Assembly (NCBI RefSeq): GCF_003464085.1
Contig: NZ_QSDR01000004.1
Coordinates: forward strand, 124,001 to 188,000
Length of the DNA stretch: 64,000 bases
Direction: 5' to 3'
Source: Clostridium sp. AM58-1XD
GTDB taxonomy: Bacteria; Bacillota; Clostridia; Lachnospirales; Lachnospiraceae
Part shown: in pieces, positions 56,382 to 64,000 of the stretch
Position numbering within the stretch: position 1 is the first letter of the stretch
Layout: the number at the start of each line of letters is the position of its first letter
Position numbers and translations under genes: made by a program
Notes under the pieces: generated by a model
What the model was told of the DNA's origin: nothing
What the model saw: the letters and a program-made list of their open reading frames with translations, nothing else
Database searches by the model: none

Positions 56382-59040
56382 CTATCTTGGAACTTCCACC
56401 ATCATATATGCTTCTACCATATCGTCTTCCTGAATATCATTGAATTTTTCAAATACAAGACCGCATTCGTATCCAGTTGCAACTTCCTTCACATCATCCT
56501 TAAAACGTTTCAGGGATGCAAGTGCTCCGTCGAAGAGTTGTTCTCCGTCCCTCGTTACTCTGCAGGAACAGCCTCTCTGGAACTTTCCGTCCATTACATA
56601 GGAACCGGCAATTGTTCCGACGCCGGAAGCCTTGAAGGTCTGACGTACAACCGCATGACCGATTACTTTCTCCTCAAATACAGGATCCAGCATACCCTTC
56701 ATAGCCGCTTCTACGTCTTCAATAGCCTGGTAAATTACGCGGTACAGTCTGACGTCAACTTTTTCGCGCTCTGCGATCGATTTGGCCGTTACATCCGGCC
56801 TTACATTAAATCCGATAATTATGGCATTAGATGCCGAAGCAAGGGTAACGTCAGATTCATTGATCGCGCCTACGCCTCCGTGGATCACCTTAACCATAAC
56901 CTCTTCATTGGAAAGCTTTGTAAGGCTCTGCTTTACAGCCTCGACAGATCCCTGAACATCGGCTTTGACAATGATCGGCAGTTCCTTCACATTTCCAGCC
57001 TTGATCTGTGTGAAGAGATCATCCAGAGATAGCTTCATCTTTGTCTCTTCCAGAAGTTTATTCTTGCCTTCAGAAATAAAGGTCTCTGCAAAATGTCTTG
57101 CTTCCTTGTCGCTGTCCATTACCATAAAGATCTCGCCGGCGTTCGGAACATCATTCAGTCCAAGAATTTCTACTGGTGTGGATGGACCTGCTTCTTTCAC
57201 ACGGCGTCCCTTATCATCCATCATGGCACGGACTTTTCCGTAACAGGAGCCGACCGTAATATTATCTCCGATGTTGAGCGTGCCCTTCTGAACGAGAACA
57301 GTCGCAACCGGACCTTTTCCCTTGTCGAGTTCGGCCTCAATAACAAGACCTCTCGCATTCCTGTTCGGATTTGCTTTTAATTCCTGCACTTCTGCAGTAA
57401 GCAGAACCATTTCCAGAAGCTCTTTAATACCTTCCTTCGTATGGGCTGATACAGGAACGAAAATTGTGCTGCCGCCCCAGTCTTCCGGAACGAGTTCATA
57501 CTCAGCCATCTCCTGTTTCACGCGGTCGATATTTGCACTTGGCTTATCGATTTTATTGACAGCAATGATGATTTCTACTCCTGCCGCCTTGGCATGTTGA
57601 TCGCTTCCACCGTCTGCGGCATAACTCCGTCGTCAGCTGCTACTACGAGGATCGCGATATCAGTTGCCTGGGCGCCTCTCATACGCATTGCCGTAAATGC
57701 CTCATGTCCTGGAGTATCCAGGAATGTAATCTTCTGTCCGTTGATCTCAACTACGTATGCGCCGATATGCTGCGTAATGCCGCCGGCTTCTTTCTCCGTC
57801 ACATTGGACTGGCGGATCGCATCCAGAAGAGAGGTCTTGCCATGGTCAACGTGCCCATAACGCAGACTACTGGCGGTCTTCCTACCATGTCTTCTTCCGA
57901 CTCTTCCTCTTCCTTAAGAAGTTCTTCAATTACATCGATCTTCTTTTCTTTTTCACAGAGAACTTCATATTCCAGTGCAATTTCTTCTGCCTGTTCATAG
58001 TCGATTTCCTGATTCAATGTAACGATCTTTCCCTGAAGGAACAGTTTCTTTACAATAGCAGACGGCTGAAGCTTCATCTTTTCAGCCAATTCCTTAATCG
58101 TAAGGATCTCCGGAATTACAATTGATTTAACAGTTTCTTCTACCTTAGGTTCTACTTTCTGAGGCATCTGGAACGGATGCTTGGATATCTTTCCAGTCTT
58201 TGCCGTCAGATCTTCCTCTCTGTCTCTCTTATCGAATTTATCGTTTTTATAGTTTTTATTCTGTACACGGTTGTTCTGTGGCTTTGCCTGGATCGGCGTA
58301 TCGAAAGAACGGCCTCCGTCCCGCTTTACTCCGGCCTGACCCTGCGGACGGCCTCCGTCACGGCCCTGACCATTAAAATTACGGCCTCCGCCGAATCCGC
58401 CCTGGCCCTGCGGACGATTACCCTGGTAGCCTCCCTGGCCCTGCGGGCGATTTCCCTGATAGCCTCCCTGACCCTGCGGACGGTTTCCCTGATAGCCTCC
58501 CTGATCGCCCTGCTGCGGACGGTTATTCTGGTAGCTTCCCTGGCCTCCCTGCTGCGGACGGTTATTCTGGTAGCTTCCCTGGCCTCCCTGCTGTGGACGG
58601 TTATTCTGATAGCCGCCCTGGCTTCCCTGAGCCTGGCCTGCTTCGCGTCCCTGATAAGATCCGGAAGGAGCTGAACCTCCCTGAGCCGGACGGCTCTGTC
58701 CGCTTCCCTGTGGACGTGGTGTATGCATATTCTTCATCTGCTGGGAATTTTGCGGGCGGAAAACTGCTGCAATTTTCTTCTTAGGAGCTTCTCCGTCTGC
58801 TTTTACCCCATCACTTTTCTCTGTATCTGTCTTAGGTGTTTCTCTTTTCGGCGCCTCAGCCTGACGTGCCGGCTCTGCCGGTTTTGCTCCGCCCTGTGCC
58901 ATTTCTTTTTTTACCATTGAAATCTGTTCATCATTAATATTGGACATGTGGCTTTTCACCTCCGCATGGTTCTTTTGTAAAACCTCGAGTATCTCTTTAT
59001 TTGTTTTTCCTAACTCTTTTGCCAGATCATTTACTCTCAT
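56382..59040 (-). CDS. infB: Translation initiation factor IF-2 (two frameshifts)
   Basis: Essential GTPase that brings initiator tRNA to the 30S subunit. Order: N-terminal IF2_N helix ([20 protein letters not shown]), a long low-complexity region with Gly-Tyr-Gln-Asn repeats (141-228), a second IF2_N ([20 protein letters not shown]), the G domain ([21 protein letters not shown]) and C-terminal domains. Single C losses break the frame near 57855 (GGGCACG, expected GGCCACG) and 57596 (AACATGCC, expected AACCATGCC). Repaired length is 886. Because IF-2 is essential, these must be sequence errors. ATG 59040 follows ACGGAGG. Confidence 0.96.
58357..58620 (-). repeat. In-frame coding repeats in IF-2
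   Basis: Residues 141-228 of IF-2 contain about six copies of an 11-13-residue unit such as [10 protein letters not shown] or [11 protein letters not shown], encoded by near-identical DNA. It is a coding minisatellite likely to vary in copy number and prone to misassembly. Confidence 0.85.
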
Positions 59041-59362
59041 ACTTACTACCTCCGTTAAAATTCAATTGCTTTACCATTGCCTTCGAGAACCCTTCATCCA
59101 CAATTGCCAGGGAAGCCCTCATTTCCTTTCCCATAGCGTGGCCCAGTTCTTCTTTTTTACCAAAAATGTAAACGGGGACTTCATAGTAAGTACACATATT
59201 GGTAAACATCTTCCTCGTGTTGTCTGAAGCTTCTTCCGAAATGATTACCAGAAAAGCCTTTCCGGTCTTGACCGCCTTTTCTGTGGAAAATTCGCCGCTG
59301 ACTGCCCTTCCGGCCTTTGTTGCCAGACCAATCAGATTAAGCACCTTCCTGTTATTCTCCAA
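59027..59362 (-). CDS. L7Ae-family RNA-binding protein YlxQ
   Basis: Small ribosomal L7Ae/L30e-like protein (about 111 residues) binding kink-turn-like RNA. ENNRKVLNLIGLATKAGRAV, KAFLVIISEEASDNTRKMF and YIFGKKEELGHAMGKE are the family landmarks. TTG 59362 is the likely start, overlapping the end of the upstream gene; the frame to 59392 lacks a site. Overlaps the infB start by 14 bases. Intact. Confidence 0.9.
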   Translation of the reverse strand: MENNRKVLNLIGLATKAGRAVSGEFSTEKAVKTGKAFLVIISEEASDNTRKMFTNMCTYYEVPVYIFGKKEELGHAMGKEMRASLAIVDEGFSKAMVKQLNFNGGSKYESK

Positions 59363-59624
59363 GCTTTCCCATCTCCTTTTCCAGTGTCTCATATACTTCT
59401 TTCGGAATAGCCATTTTAAAGGACCGTTCCAGTCCCTTATTTTTCACTGCCTTCTGAAAACATTCCATAGCCGGGCACACATAAGCGCCTCTTCCGTTCT
59501 TCCGCCCTGTCGTATCCAGGATAAATTCATCCTCAGACGTTTTCAGCACGCGGATCATCTCTTTTTTATTTTTCATTTCGCCGCAGCCGATACACTGCCT
59601 CAGCGGAATCTTTTTCGTACTCAC
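59352..59624 (-). CDS. rnpM: YlxR/RnpM family RNA-binding protein
   Basis: A 90-residue DUF448 protein; the B. subtilis member modulates RNase P. KIPLRQCIGCGEMKNKKEM, IRVLKTSEDEF and GRKNGRGAYVCPAMECF carry the conserved cysteines and basic surface. It sits between nusA and ylxQ as usual. Confidence 0.93.
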   Translation of the reverse strand: MSTKKIPLRQCIGCGEMKNKKEMIRVLKTSEDEFILDTTGRKNGRGAYVCPAMECFQKAVKNKGLERSFKMAIPKEVYETLEKEMGKLGE

Positions 59625-59646
59625 TATCGATCACTTCCCATTCCTG

Positions 59647-60816
59647 CTATTCCTGATACTCCTCCTGGTTCTCCAGGAAATCTTCTGCCGGATATTCACC
59701 GTCTTCCCGGAGCACTTCCTCCTGATATGAACCTTCTGTTTCCGTCTGGCCTTCCAGTCCCAGTTCTTCAAACAGGCCCATTTCCCTTGCCTGCGTCTCA
59801 CTCTTGATATCAATCTTATATCCTGTCAAACGTGCAGCAAGCCTTGCATTCTGTCCTTCTTTACCGATAGCCAGGGAAAGCTGGTAATCCGGTACAATCA
59901 CCTGTGCTTCTTTTTCATCTTCATCTGCTACAACGCAGATCACCTTTGCAGGGCTTAATGCATTTTCGATCAGATATGCAGGATTGTCATCCCAGTTGAT
60001 AATATCAATCTTTTCGCCTCTCAGTTCATTCACGATAGAATTTACTCTTGCTCCGTTTAATCCGACACATGCTCCCACCGGATCAACGTTGGCGTCATTC
60101 GAGCTGACAGCGATCTTCGTTCTGGAGCCTGCCTCTCTGGATATAGCGCGGATTTCCACGGTTCCGTCCTTGACTTCCGCAACCTCGGATTCAAACAGCC
60201 TTTTTACAAGATCAGGATGTGTTCTGGATACGGAAATCCTCGGCCCCTTCGGTGTATCCTTCACTTCCAGAATATAGAGCTTCACGCGTTCTGTCGGCTT
60301 GAAGACCTCACCCTTGACCTGTTCGGATTCGTTTAAAATCGCATCCACTTTTCCTAAATTAATGCTTAAATTTTTGCCCAGGTATCTCTGTACAATACCA
60401 GTAACCACATCTTTCTCCATATTGTAGTATTCGTTGTACAGAACTTTTCGTTCCTCTTCGCGAATCTTCTGGAGAATGACATTCTTGGCATTCTGTGTCG
60501 CAATACGTCCAAACTCTTTGGATTTAATCGGGATCTGAACAATATCTCCGAGATCGTACTTTGGCGCAATCATTTTTGCCTCTGCCAGGCTGATCTGAAG
60601 CATGGGATCTTCAACCTCTTCTACAACCTCTTTTTCTGCAATTACAGAAAAATCGCCTGTCGTCGGATTGATATTCACCTTTACGTTATCGGCCTTTCCG
60701 AAGTGGTTTTTACAGGCTGTAAGAAGCGAGTTTTCAATTGCCTCCAGCAAAGTATCCTTGCTGATATTCTTTTCCTTTTCCAATAAATCAAGCGCTTCAA
60801 TCAGTTCCTTATTCAT
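59647..60816 (-). CDS. nusA: Transcription termination/antitermination factor NusA
   Basis: RNA polymerase-binding factor for pausing and termination. N-terminal polymerase-binding domain (~1-125), S1 domain (VVTGIVQRYLGKNLSINLG), then KH domains (GACVGLNGARVNSIVNELRG, LSLAIGKEGQNARLAARLTG). The 389-residue length is normal for Firmicutes, which lack the C-terminal acidic repeats. Its own operon leader contains an intrinsic terminator, a possible autoregulatory target. Confidence 0.96.
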   Translation of the reverse strand: MNKELIEALDLLEKEKNISKDTLLEAIENSLLTACKNHFGKADNVKVNINPTTGDFSVIAEKEVVEEVEDPMLQISLAEAKMIAPKYDLGDIVQIPIKSKEFGRIATQNAKNVILQKIREEERKVLYNEYYNMEKDVVTGIVQRYLGKNLSINLGKVDAILNESEQVKGEVFKPTERVKLYILEVKDTPKGPRISVSRTHPDLVKRLFESEVAEVKDGTVEIRAISREAGSRTKIAVSSNDANVDPVGACVGLNGARVNSIVNELRGEKIDIINWDDNPAYLIENALSPAKVICVVADEDEKEAQVIVPDYQLSLAIGKEGQNARLAARLTGYKIDIKSETQAREMGLFEELGLEGQTETEGSYQEEVLREDGEYPAEDFLENQEEYQE

Positions 60817-60837
60817 TTTTTTATCCTCCTACCTGTT

Positions 60838-61301
60838 TCAAAAATCAAATGCTAATCGGATTAATGCGATCTCCGGACGTTCAAATATGATTTCTGTTCC
60901 CTCTTCTTCAATCGTCACTGTATTCCCGTCAAATGCTTTTAACATTCCTGTAAATTCTTTTCTCTTTTCCCTCGCACGGTAAAGTCTGACTTCCACGTCT
61001 TTTCCAATGCTTCTTACAAAATCCTTTTCCTTCTTCAGCGGTCTGCCCAGTCCAGGGGAGCTGACTTCCAGAATATAGCTGTCTTCGATAAAATCCTCTT
61101 TGTCCAGCCATGCGCCAAGCTCCTGCTGATAACCTCACAGTCATCCACGGAAATGCCGCCTTCTTTATCGATATAGGCTCTCAGATACCATGTGCCTGCT
61201 TCCTTTATATATTCCACATCCACAAGTTCGAAGTTATGTTCTTCCATCAGCGGCAGCAGATACTTCTCAACCTTAGATTCATATGTTTCTTTTCTTGTCA
61301 T
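60838..61301 (-). CDS. rimP: Ribosome maturation factor RimP (frameshifted)
   Basis: 30S assembly factor. ATG 61301 (MTRKETYESKVEKYLLPL) follows AGAGGTGG. Landmarks: FELVDVEYIKEAGTWYLRAY, GGISVDDCEVISRSLGAWLD and YILEVSSPGLGRPLKKEKDF. One G is missing near 61118 (TTGGCGCATGG, expected TTGGGCGCATGG); repair gives 154 residues. First gene of the nusA-infB operon. Confidence 0.92.
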
Positions 61302-61340
61302 AGATACCACCTCTTTTCTTCCATGTACCATACCTACGAA

Positions 61341-61367
61341 AAAGAGTGGACGCGGCGTCCACTCTTT
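61341..61367 (-). terminator. Intrinsic terminator in the rimP-nusA leader (attenuator)
   Basis: AAAGAGTGGACG...CGTCCACTCTTT, a 12-pair stem with T-run on the minus strand. It lies downstream of the promoter at 61395-61423 and upstream of rimP, so it can terminate the operon's own transcript. Confidence 0.75.
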
Positions 61368-61394
61368 CTAGTATTCTATCATGTTATCGTATGT

Positions 61395-61423
61395 AGTATA
61401 TCACTGTAATATGCGAATTGCAA
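61395..61423 (-). promoter_or_regulatory. Promoter of the rimP-nusA-infB operon
   Basis: Minus strand TTGCAA, 17 bases, TATACT, upstream of the leader terminator and downstream of the amidohydrolase stop. Confidence 0.7.
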
Positions 61424-61477
61424 GGATTTTCAGTCATTTTCTTCAAATCCGGCCGTGACTGCACATCAGGCTGCCTT

Positions 61478-62644
61478 TCAGCGCACCCATTTTCCTTCCT
61501 TCATCACATGCTCCACATGCTCCAGTGTTCCTATATTCTCAACCGGATTCTCAGAAAGAACGATCAGATCAGCCATCTTTCCCTTCTCCAGAGTTCCGTA
61601 TTTATCGTCAACCTTCAGAAGTTCAGCTCCTGTCTTTGTAGCTGCCACAATGGCTTCCATGGCTGTCATGCCGTTATCCACCATCAGCTCCAATTCACGG
61701 AAGGACTGGTCATGCCTGTTAAGAGGTGTACCCGCATCTGTACCCATGGCAATCTTGACGCCAGCCTTAAGTGCTTTGCGGAAACTCTCTCTGTGAACAT
61801 CCAGCACCAGTCTGGCTTTTCTCATAATGAAATCAGGAAGTCCGGCCTGATCGCCTCCTTCGACGATTACCAGCGGAGCCAGAAGCGTCGGAACGAGGTA
61901 TGTGCCTCTGTCCAACATCATCTGAATCACTTCATCATCCAGATAAATTCCATGCTCGATGGAATCGATACCTGCCATTACGGCATTCTTAATTCCCGTA
62001 GTTCCCTGCGCATGGGAAGCGGTCCGTTTATCCGCACGATGTGCTTCCGCAACAGCCGCAGCCATTTCCTCCATAGTAAGCTGGGCAGCTCCAGGTTCAA
62101 CGCCTGGCGTAATCACGCCGCCTGTAGCCATAATTTTAACGACGTCGGCTCCATTTTTTATAATCGTTCTGGCTGCCTTCCTGCATTCGTCTGTCCCGTC
62201 AGCCTCGATCCCCGTCATATAGCCATGGCCGCCTGTCATGGTAATGAACGGCCCTGAAACGACCATGCCGACTTTCTGTGTAAGTCCCTTGTCCATGGCC
62301 CGTCTGATCTTTACATCTGCATAATTTTCCGTCCCCAGATTACGGATATATGTAACGCCGGACTGGAGCAGGCTGTCGATATTGGACAGACAGAACAAAA
62401 TCCATTCCACATCTGAAAGGCTGTCTTTCTTCCCATAAGGATCATCGCCGATGTGAACATGGGCATTGATCATTCCCGGCATAACCGCTTTATCGGAATA
62501 GTCCAGTACCTCATCTCCGTCATCTGCCGTAAAAGAATCTGCAATATCTGTAATCGTTCCGTTTTCAATCACCAGTACCTTGTTCTTCTGTATGTCTCTT
62601 CCCGTGCCGTCGATTAAAGTTCCTGCTTTGATATACGTTTTCAT
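61478..62644 (-). CDS. Metal-dependent amidohydrolase (imidazolonepropionase/prolidase-like)
   Basis: A 388-residue member of the amidohydrolase superfamily. Metal and catalytic positions: HxH in INAHVHIG, Lys in VVKIMATGGVITPG, His in RTASHAQGTTG, His in SIEHGIYLDD, and Asp in MGTDAGTPLNRH. The sequence is closest to the group containing Xaa-Pro dipeptidases and related metallo-peptidases; the substrate is unknown. ATG 62644 (MKTYIKAGTLIDG) follows GAGGGAAG; the frame to 62701 is rejected. Monocistronic, no signal peptide. Confidence 0.88.
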   Translation of the reverse strand: MKTYIKAGTLIDGTGRDIQKNKVLVIENGTITDIADSFTADDGDEVLDYSDKAVMPGMINAHVHIGDDPYGKKDSLSDVEWILFCLSNIDSLLQSGVTYIRNLGTENYADVKIRRAMDKGLTQKVGMVVSGPFITMTGGHGYMTGIEADGTDECRKAARTIIKNGADVVKIMATGGVITPGVEPGAAQLTMEEMAAAVAEAHRADKRTASHAQGTTGIKNAVMAGIDSIEHGIYLDDEVIQMMLDRGTYLVPTLLAPLVIVEGGDQAGLPDFIMRKARLVLDVHRESFRKALKAGVKIAMGTDAGTPLNRHDQSFRELELMVDNGMTAMEAIVAATKTGAELLKVDDKYGTLEKGKMADLIVLSENPVENIGTLEHVEHVMKEGKWVR

Positions 62645-62804
62645 GTGTCTTCCCTCGCCCTTTCTTCTATTTCTTCTATAATATAGACCTCTGCAGTCCA
62701 ATCATGTTTCCAGACCCCTGCGCCCTGCGGTTATTGTGTCATATCCGCTCTGCGGTCATTATACCGCTTTCCTTCCGTTCCTTCAACTGTCATTTCGTCA
62801 ATAC

Positions 62805-62833
62805 TTGATAATTTTCTTTTCCTGGAATATAAT
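62805..62833 (+). promoter_or_regulatory. Promoter of the ABC importer operon
   Basis: TTGATA, 17 bases, TATAAT. The leader is then ~305 bases and contains three repeat copies. No TPP riboswitch motif is seen. Confidence 0.7.
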
Positions 62834-62954
62834 AGGACTTGTTCCCCGGTTCTGGGAAGAGTGCATGTCTGTATATCAGATGTGTACAGCTGGTGTCTAA
62901 GCTCACTTACAAATATCCCTTAGAAACACGCAGCTGCCGGAGAACTTTTTTTTA

Positions 62955-63062
62955 TTTTCCGCCGAACGTATGTGAGGGGGACTTTCCTCTTTTTCCGACG
63001 AACGCATGTAAGGAAGACTTTCTTCTTTTTTCCACCGAACGCATGCGAAGGGGACTTTCCTC
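62955..63062 (+). repeat. Three tandem ~36-bp repeats upstream of the ABC ATPase
   Basis: Copies at 62955-62989, 62991-63025 and 63028-63062 share TTTTCCGCCGAACGCATG and GGGGACTTTCCTC with a few changes. Units abut without spacers, so this is not a CRISPR. A fourth copy is inside the coding start at 63158-63194. Confidence 0.9.
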
Positions 63063-63147
63063 TCCTGTCCCTTTTTCTGGCACATCCGCCCTGTTTTCAC
63101 ATATGATAACAATATACCAAATATCATTCTATACAGGGAGGCAGCCT

Positions 63148-63944
63148 ATGACACCACTCTTTCCGCCGAACGCACGTGAGGGGGACTTTCCTCTTCTTGA
63201 TGTCTGCGGGGTCAGTTATTCTTACCATTCTTTTGAAGGCGAGACCCTGGCCCTTTCCAATATATCCTTTACGGTTGACAGAGGGGAATTCATCGCTGTT
63301 GTCGGTCCGTCCGGCTGCGGCAAATCTACCCTTTTATCTTTAATCAGCGGCCTTCTCATACCTGATGAAGGCTCCATTCTTTTAAACGGCAGGCCTGTTA
63401 CCGAATCGCAGGGTGCAGTCGGCTATATGCCGCAGCGCGACCAGCTTTTCGAATGGCGCTCCATATTTTCCAATGCAGCCTCGGGCTGGAAATCCAAAAG
63501 AAAATCAATCCGGAATCCATCCAGAAGCTCCATTCTCTGCTTAAAACATACGGCCTGGCCGATTTTGAAAAAGCACGTCCATCTGCTCTTTCCGGCGGTA
63601 TGCGTCAAAGAGCTGCATTTATCAGGACTCTTGTAATGGAGCCTGAACTTCTGCTTCTCGATGAGCCTTTTTCCGCCCTTGATTATCAGACAAGGCTGTC
63701 TGTCTGCGACGACATCAGCCTGATGATTAAAAGCACTCATAAAACAGCCATACTGATTACCCACGACCTTTCTGAGGCAATCAGCATGGCTGACCGTATT
63801 ATTGTATTATCCGCACGGCCGGGATCCATGCGAAAAATCCTTCCGATAACATTTGAAAATGCTCAGACACCTCTCAACAGAAGGAATGCTCCTGAATTTC
63901 CTTCTTATTTTAATCAGCTGTGGAAGGAGTTGAAAAAATCATGA
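63148..63944 (+). CDS. ABC transporter ATP-binding protein, nitrate/sulfonate/thiamine-precursor type (frameshifted)
   Basis: ATPase subunit of an SsuB/TauB/ThiZ-like importer. ATG 63148 follows GGGAGGC. Walker A GPSGCGKST, Q-loop YMPQRDQLFEW, signature LSGGMRQRAAF, Walker B LLLLDEPFSALD and switch His in LITHDLSEA. One C is missing near 63475 (GCAGCCTCGGG, expected GCAGCCCTCGGG), where FSNAA should continue LGLEIQKK; repaired length is 265. The first ~16 residues (PLFPPNAREGDFPLL) are encoded by the fourth copy of the 36-bp repeat. The substrate cannot be named. The next gene overlaps as ATGA. Confidence 0.9.
63158..63194 (+). repeat. Fourth 36-bp repeat copy inside the ABC ATPase start
   Basis: Matches the tandem copies at 62955-63062 closely, starts 10 bases after the A of ATG, and encodes residues ~4-16 of the ATPase in frame. 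Confidence 0.9.
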
Positions 63945-64000
63945 GCCAGCCGCTGAATAATCTTTCTGACACACCGCGTGACGCCGGCCTCCATACCGCC
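63941..64000 (+). CDS. Start of the next gene, probable ABC permease (truncated by window)
   Basis: ATG 63941 overlaps the ATPase stop (ATGA) and 20 codons are visible (MSQPLNNLSDTPRDAGLHTA), still before any membrane helix. A permease is inferred from operon context alone. Confidence 0.45.
   Translation, partial: MSQPLNNLSDTPRDAGLHTA

Noticed and set aside
62955..63062. CRISPR-like array
   Set aside because: Units abut with no spacers and share coding-like periodicity, so this is a plain tandem repeat.
62839..63147. Extending the ABC ATPase upstream to 62839
   Set aside because: The frame is open through the repeats, but ATG 63148 has GGGAGG at proper spacing and family homology begins just after it.
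62834..63147. TPP riboswitch before the thiamine-precursor-like ABC ATPase
   Set aside because: No CTGAGA or ACCTGATCTGG signatures on the plus strand in the leader.

Overview
The window looks like chromosome from a Gram-positive anaerobe of the Clostridia, most likely Lachnospiraceae. This is inferred from an Rnf ferredoxin:NAD complex, rubrerythrin, a PrpR-type sigma-54 activator, a tryptophan T-box, glycine riboswitches, a class II GalT, the rimP-nusA-rnpM-ylxQ-infB-rbfA-nrnA-truB-ribF block, and type I-C-like CRISPR repeats. No rRNA, tRNA, prophage or intact insertion sequence was seen.

Layout. 1-5.3 kb: tctA (cut by the window edge), tctB and an alpha-glucosidase behind a sigma-54 promoter, next to a sigma-54 activator. 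5.5-9.9 kb: rubrerythrin, a D,D-carboxypeptidase with an unusual repeat-rich leader, and an unknown membrane protein. 9.9-15.4 kb: a DUF5722-type secreted protein with a structured leader, ogt, a YitT protein and galT. 15.5-22.6 kb: a complete trpEGDCFBA operon under a T-box. 22.7-30.6 kb: a Crp-type regulator divergent from a MATE pump, a Gx transporter, a YkgJ protein, a GGDEF-EAL protein, recQ and a lipoprotein. 30.6-33.9 kb: an AlsT symporter and a class V aminotransferase, divergent, each behind its own glycine riboswitch. 34-39.2 kb: rnfCDGEAB. 40-46 kb: an AraC regulator, a flavin protein, bcp, an ABC-F resistance-type protein with an attenuator-like leader, a VOC protein and a diguanylate cyclase. 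46-51.9 kb: an alpha-glucoside PTS, 6-phospho-alpha-glucosidase and two tandem RpiR regulators. 52 kb: a four-repeat CRISPR array without cas genes. 53-61.4 kb: the nusA/infB block. 61.5-64 kb: an amidohydrolase and the start of an ABC importer operon.

Sequence quality matters. At least sixteen single-base frameshifts break well-known genes, including essential infB and rimP. Nearly all are explained by one base lost from a short G or C run, and adding the base(s) back restores a length divisible by three with canonical motifs. I therefore annotate these genes as whole and treat the breaks as sequence errors. The most interesting non-gene signals are the ABC-F leader (consensus promoter, hexapeptide uORF, 74-codon ORF ending inside a terminator), a 26-nt motif dispersed in leaders and gene ends, hairpins with 30-nt loops, a 36-bp repeat that runs into the coding sequence of an ABC ATPase, and 59-bp hairpin repeats plus a 65-nt cruciform in the dacA leader.
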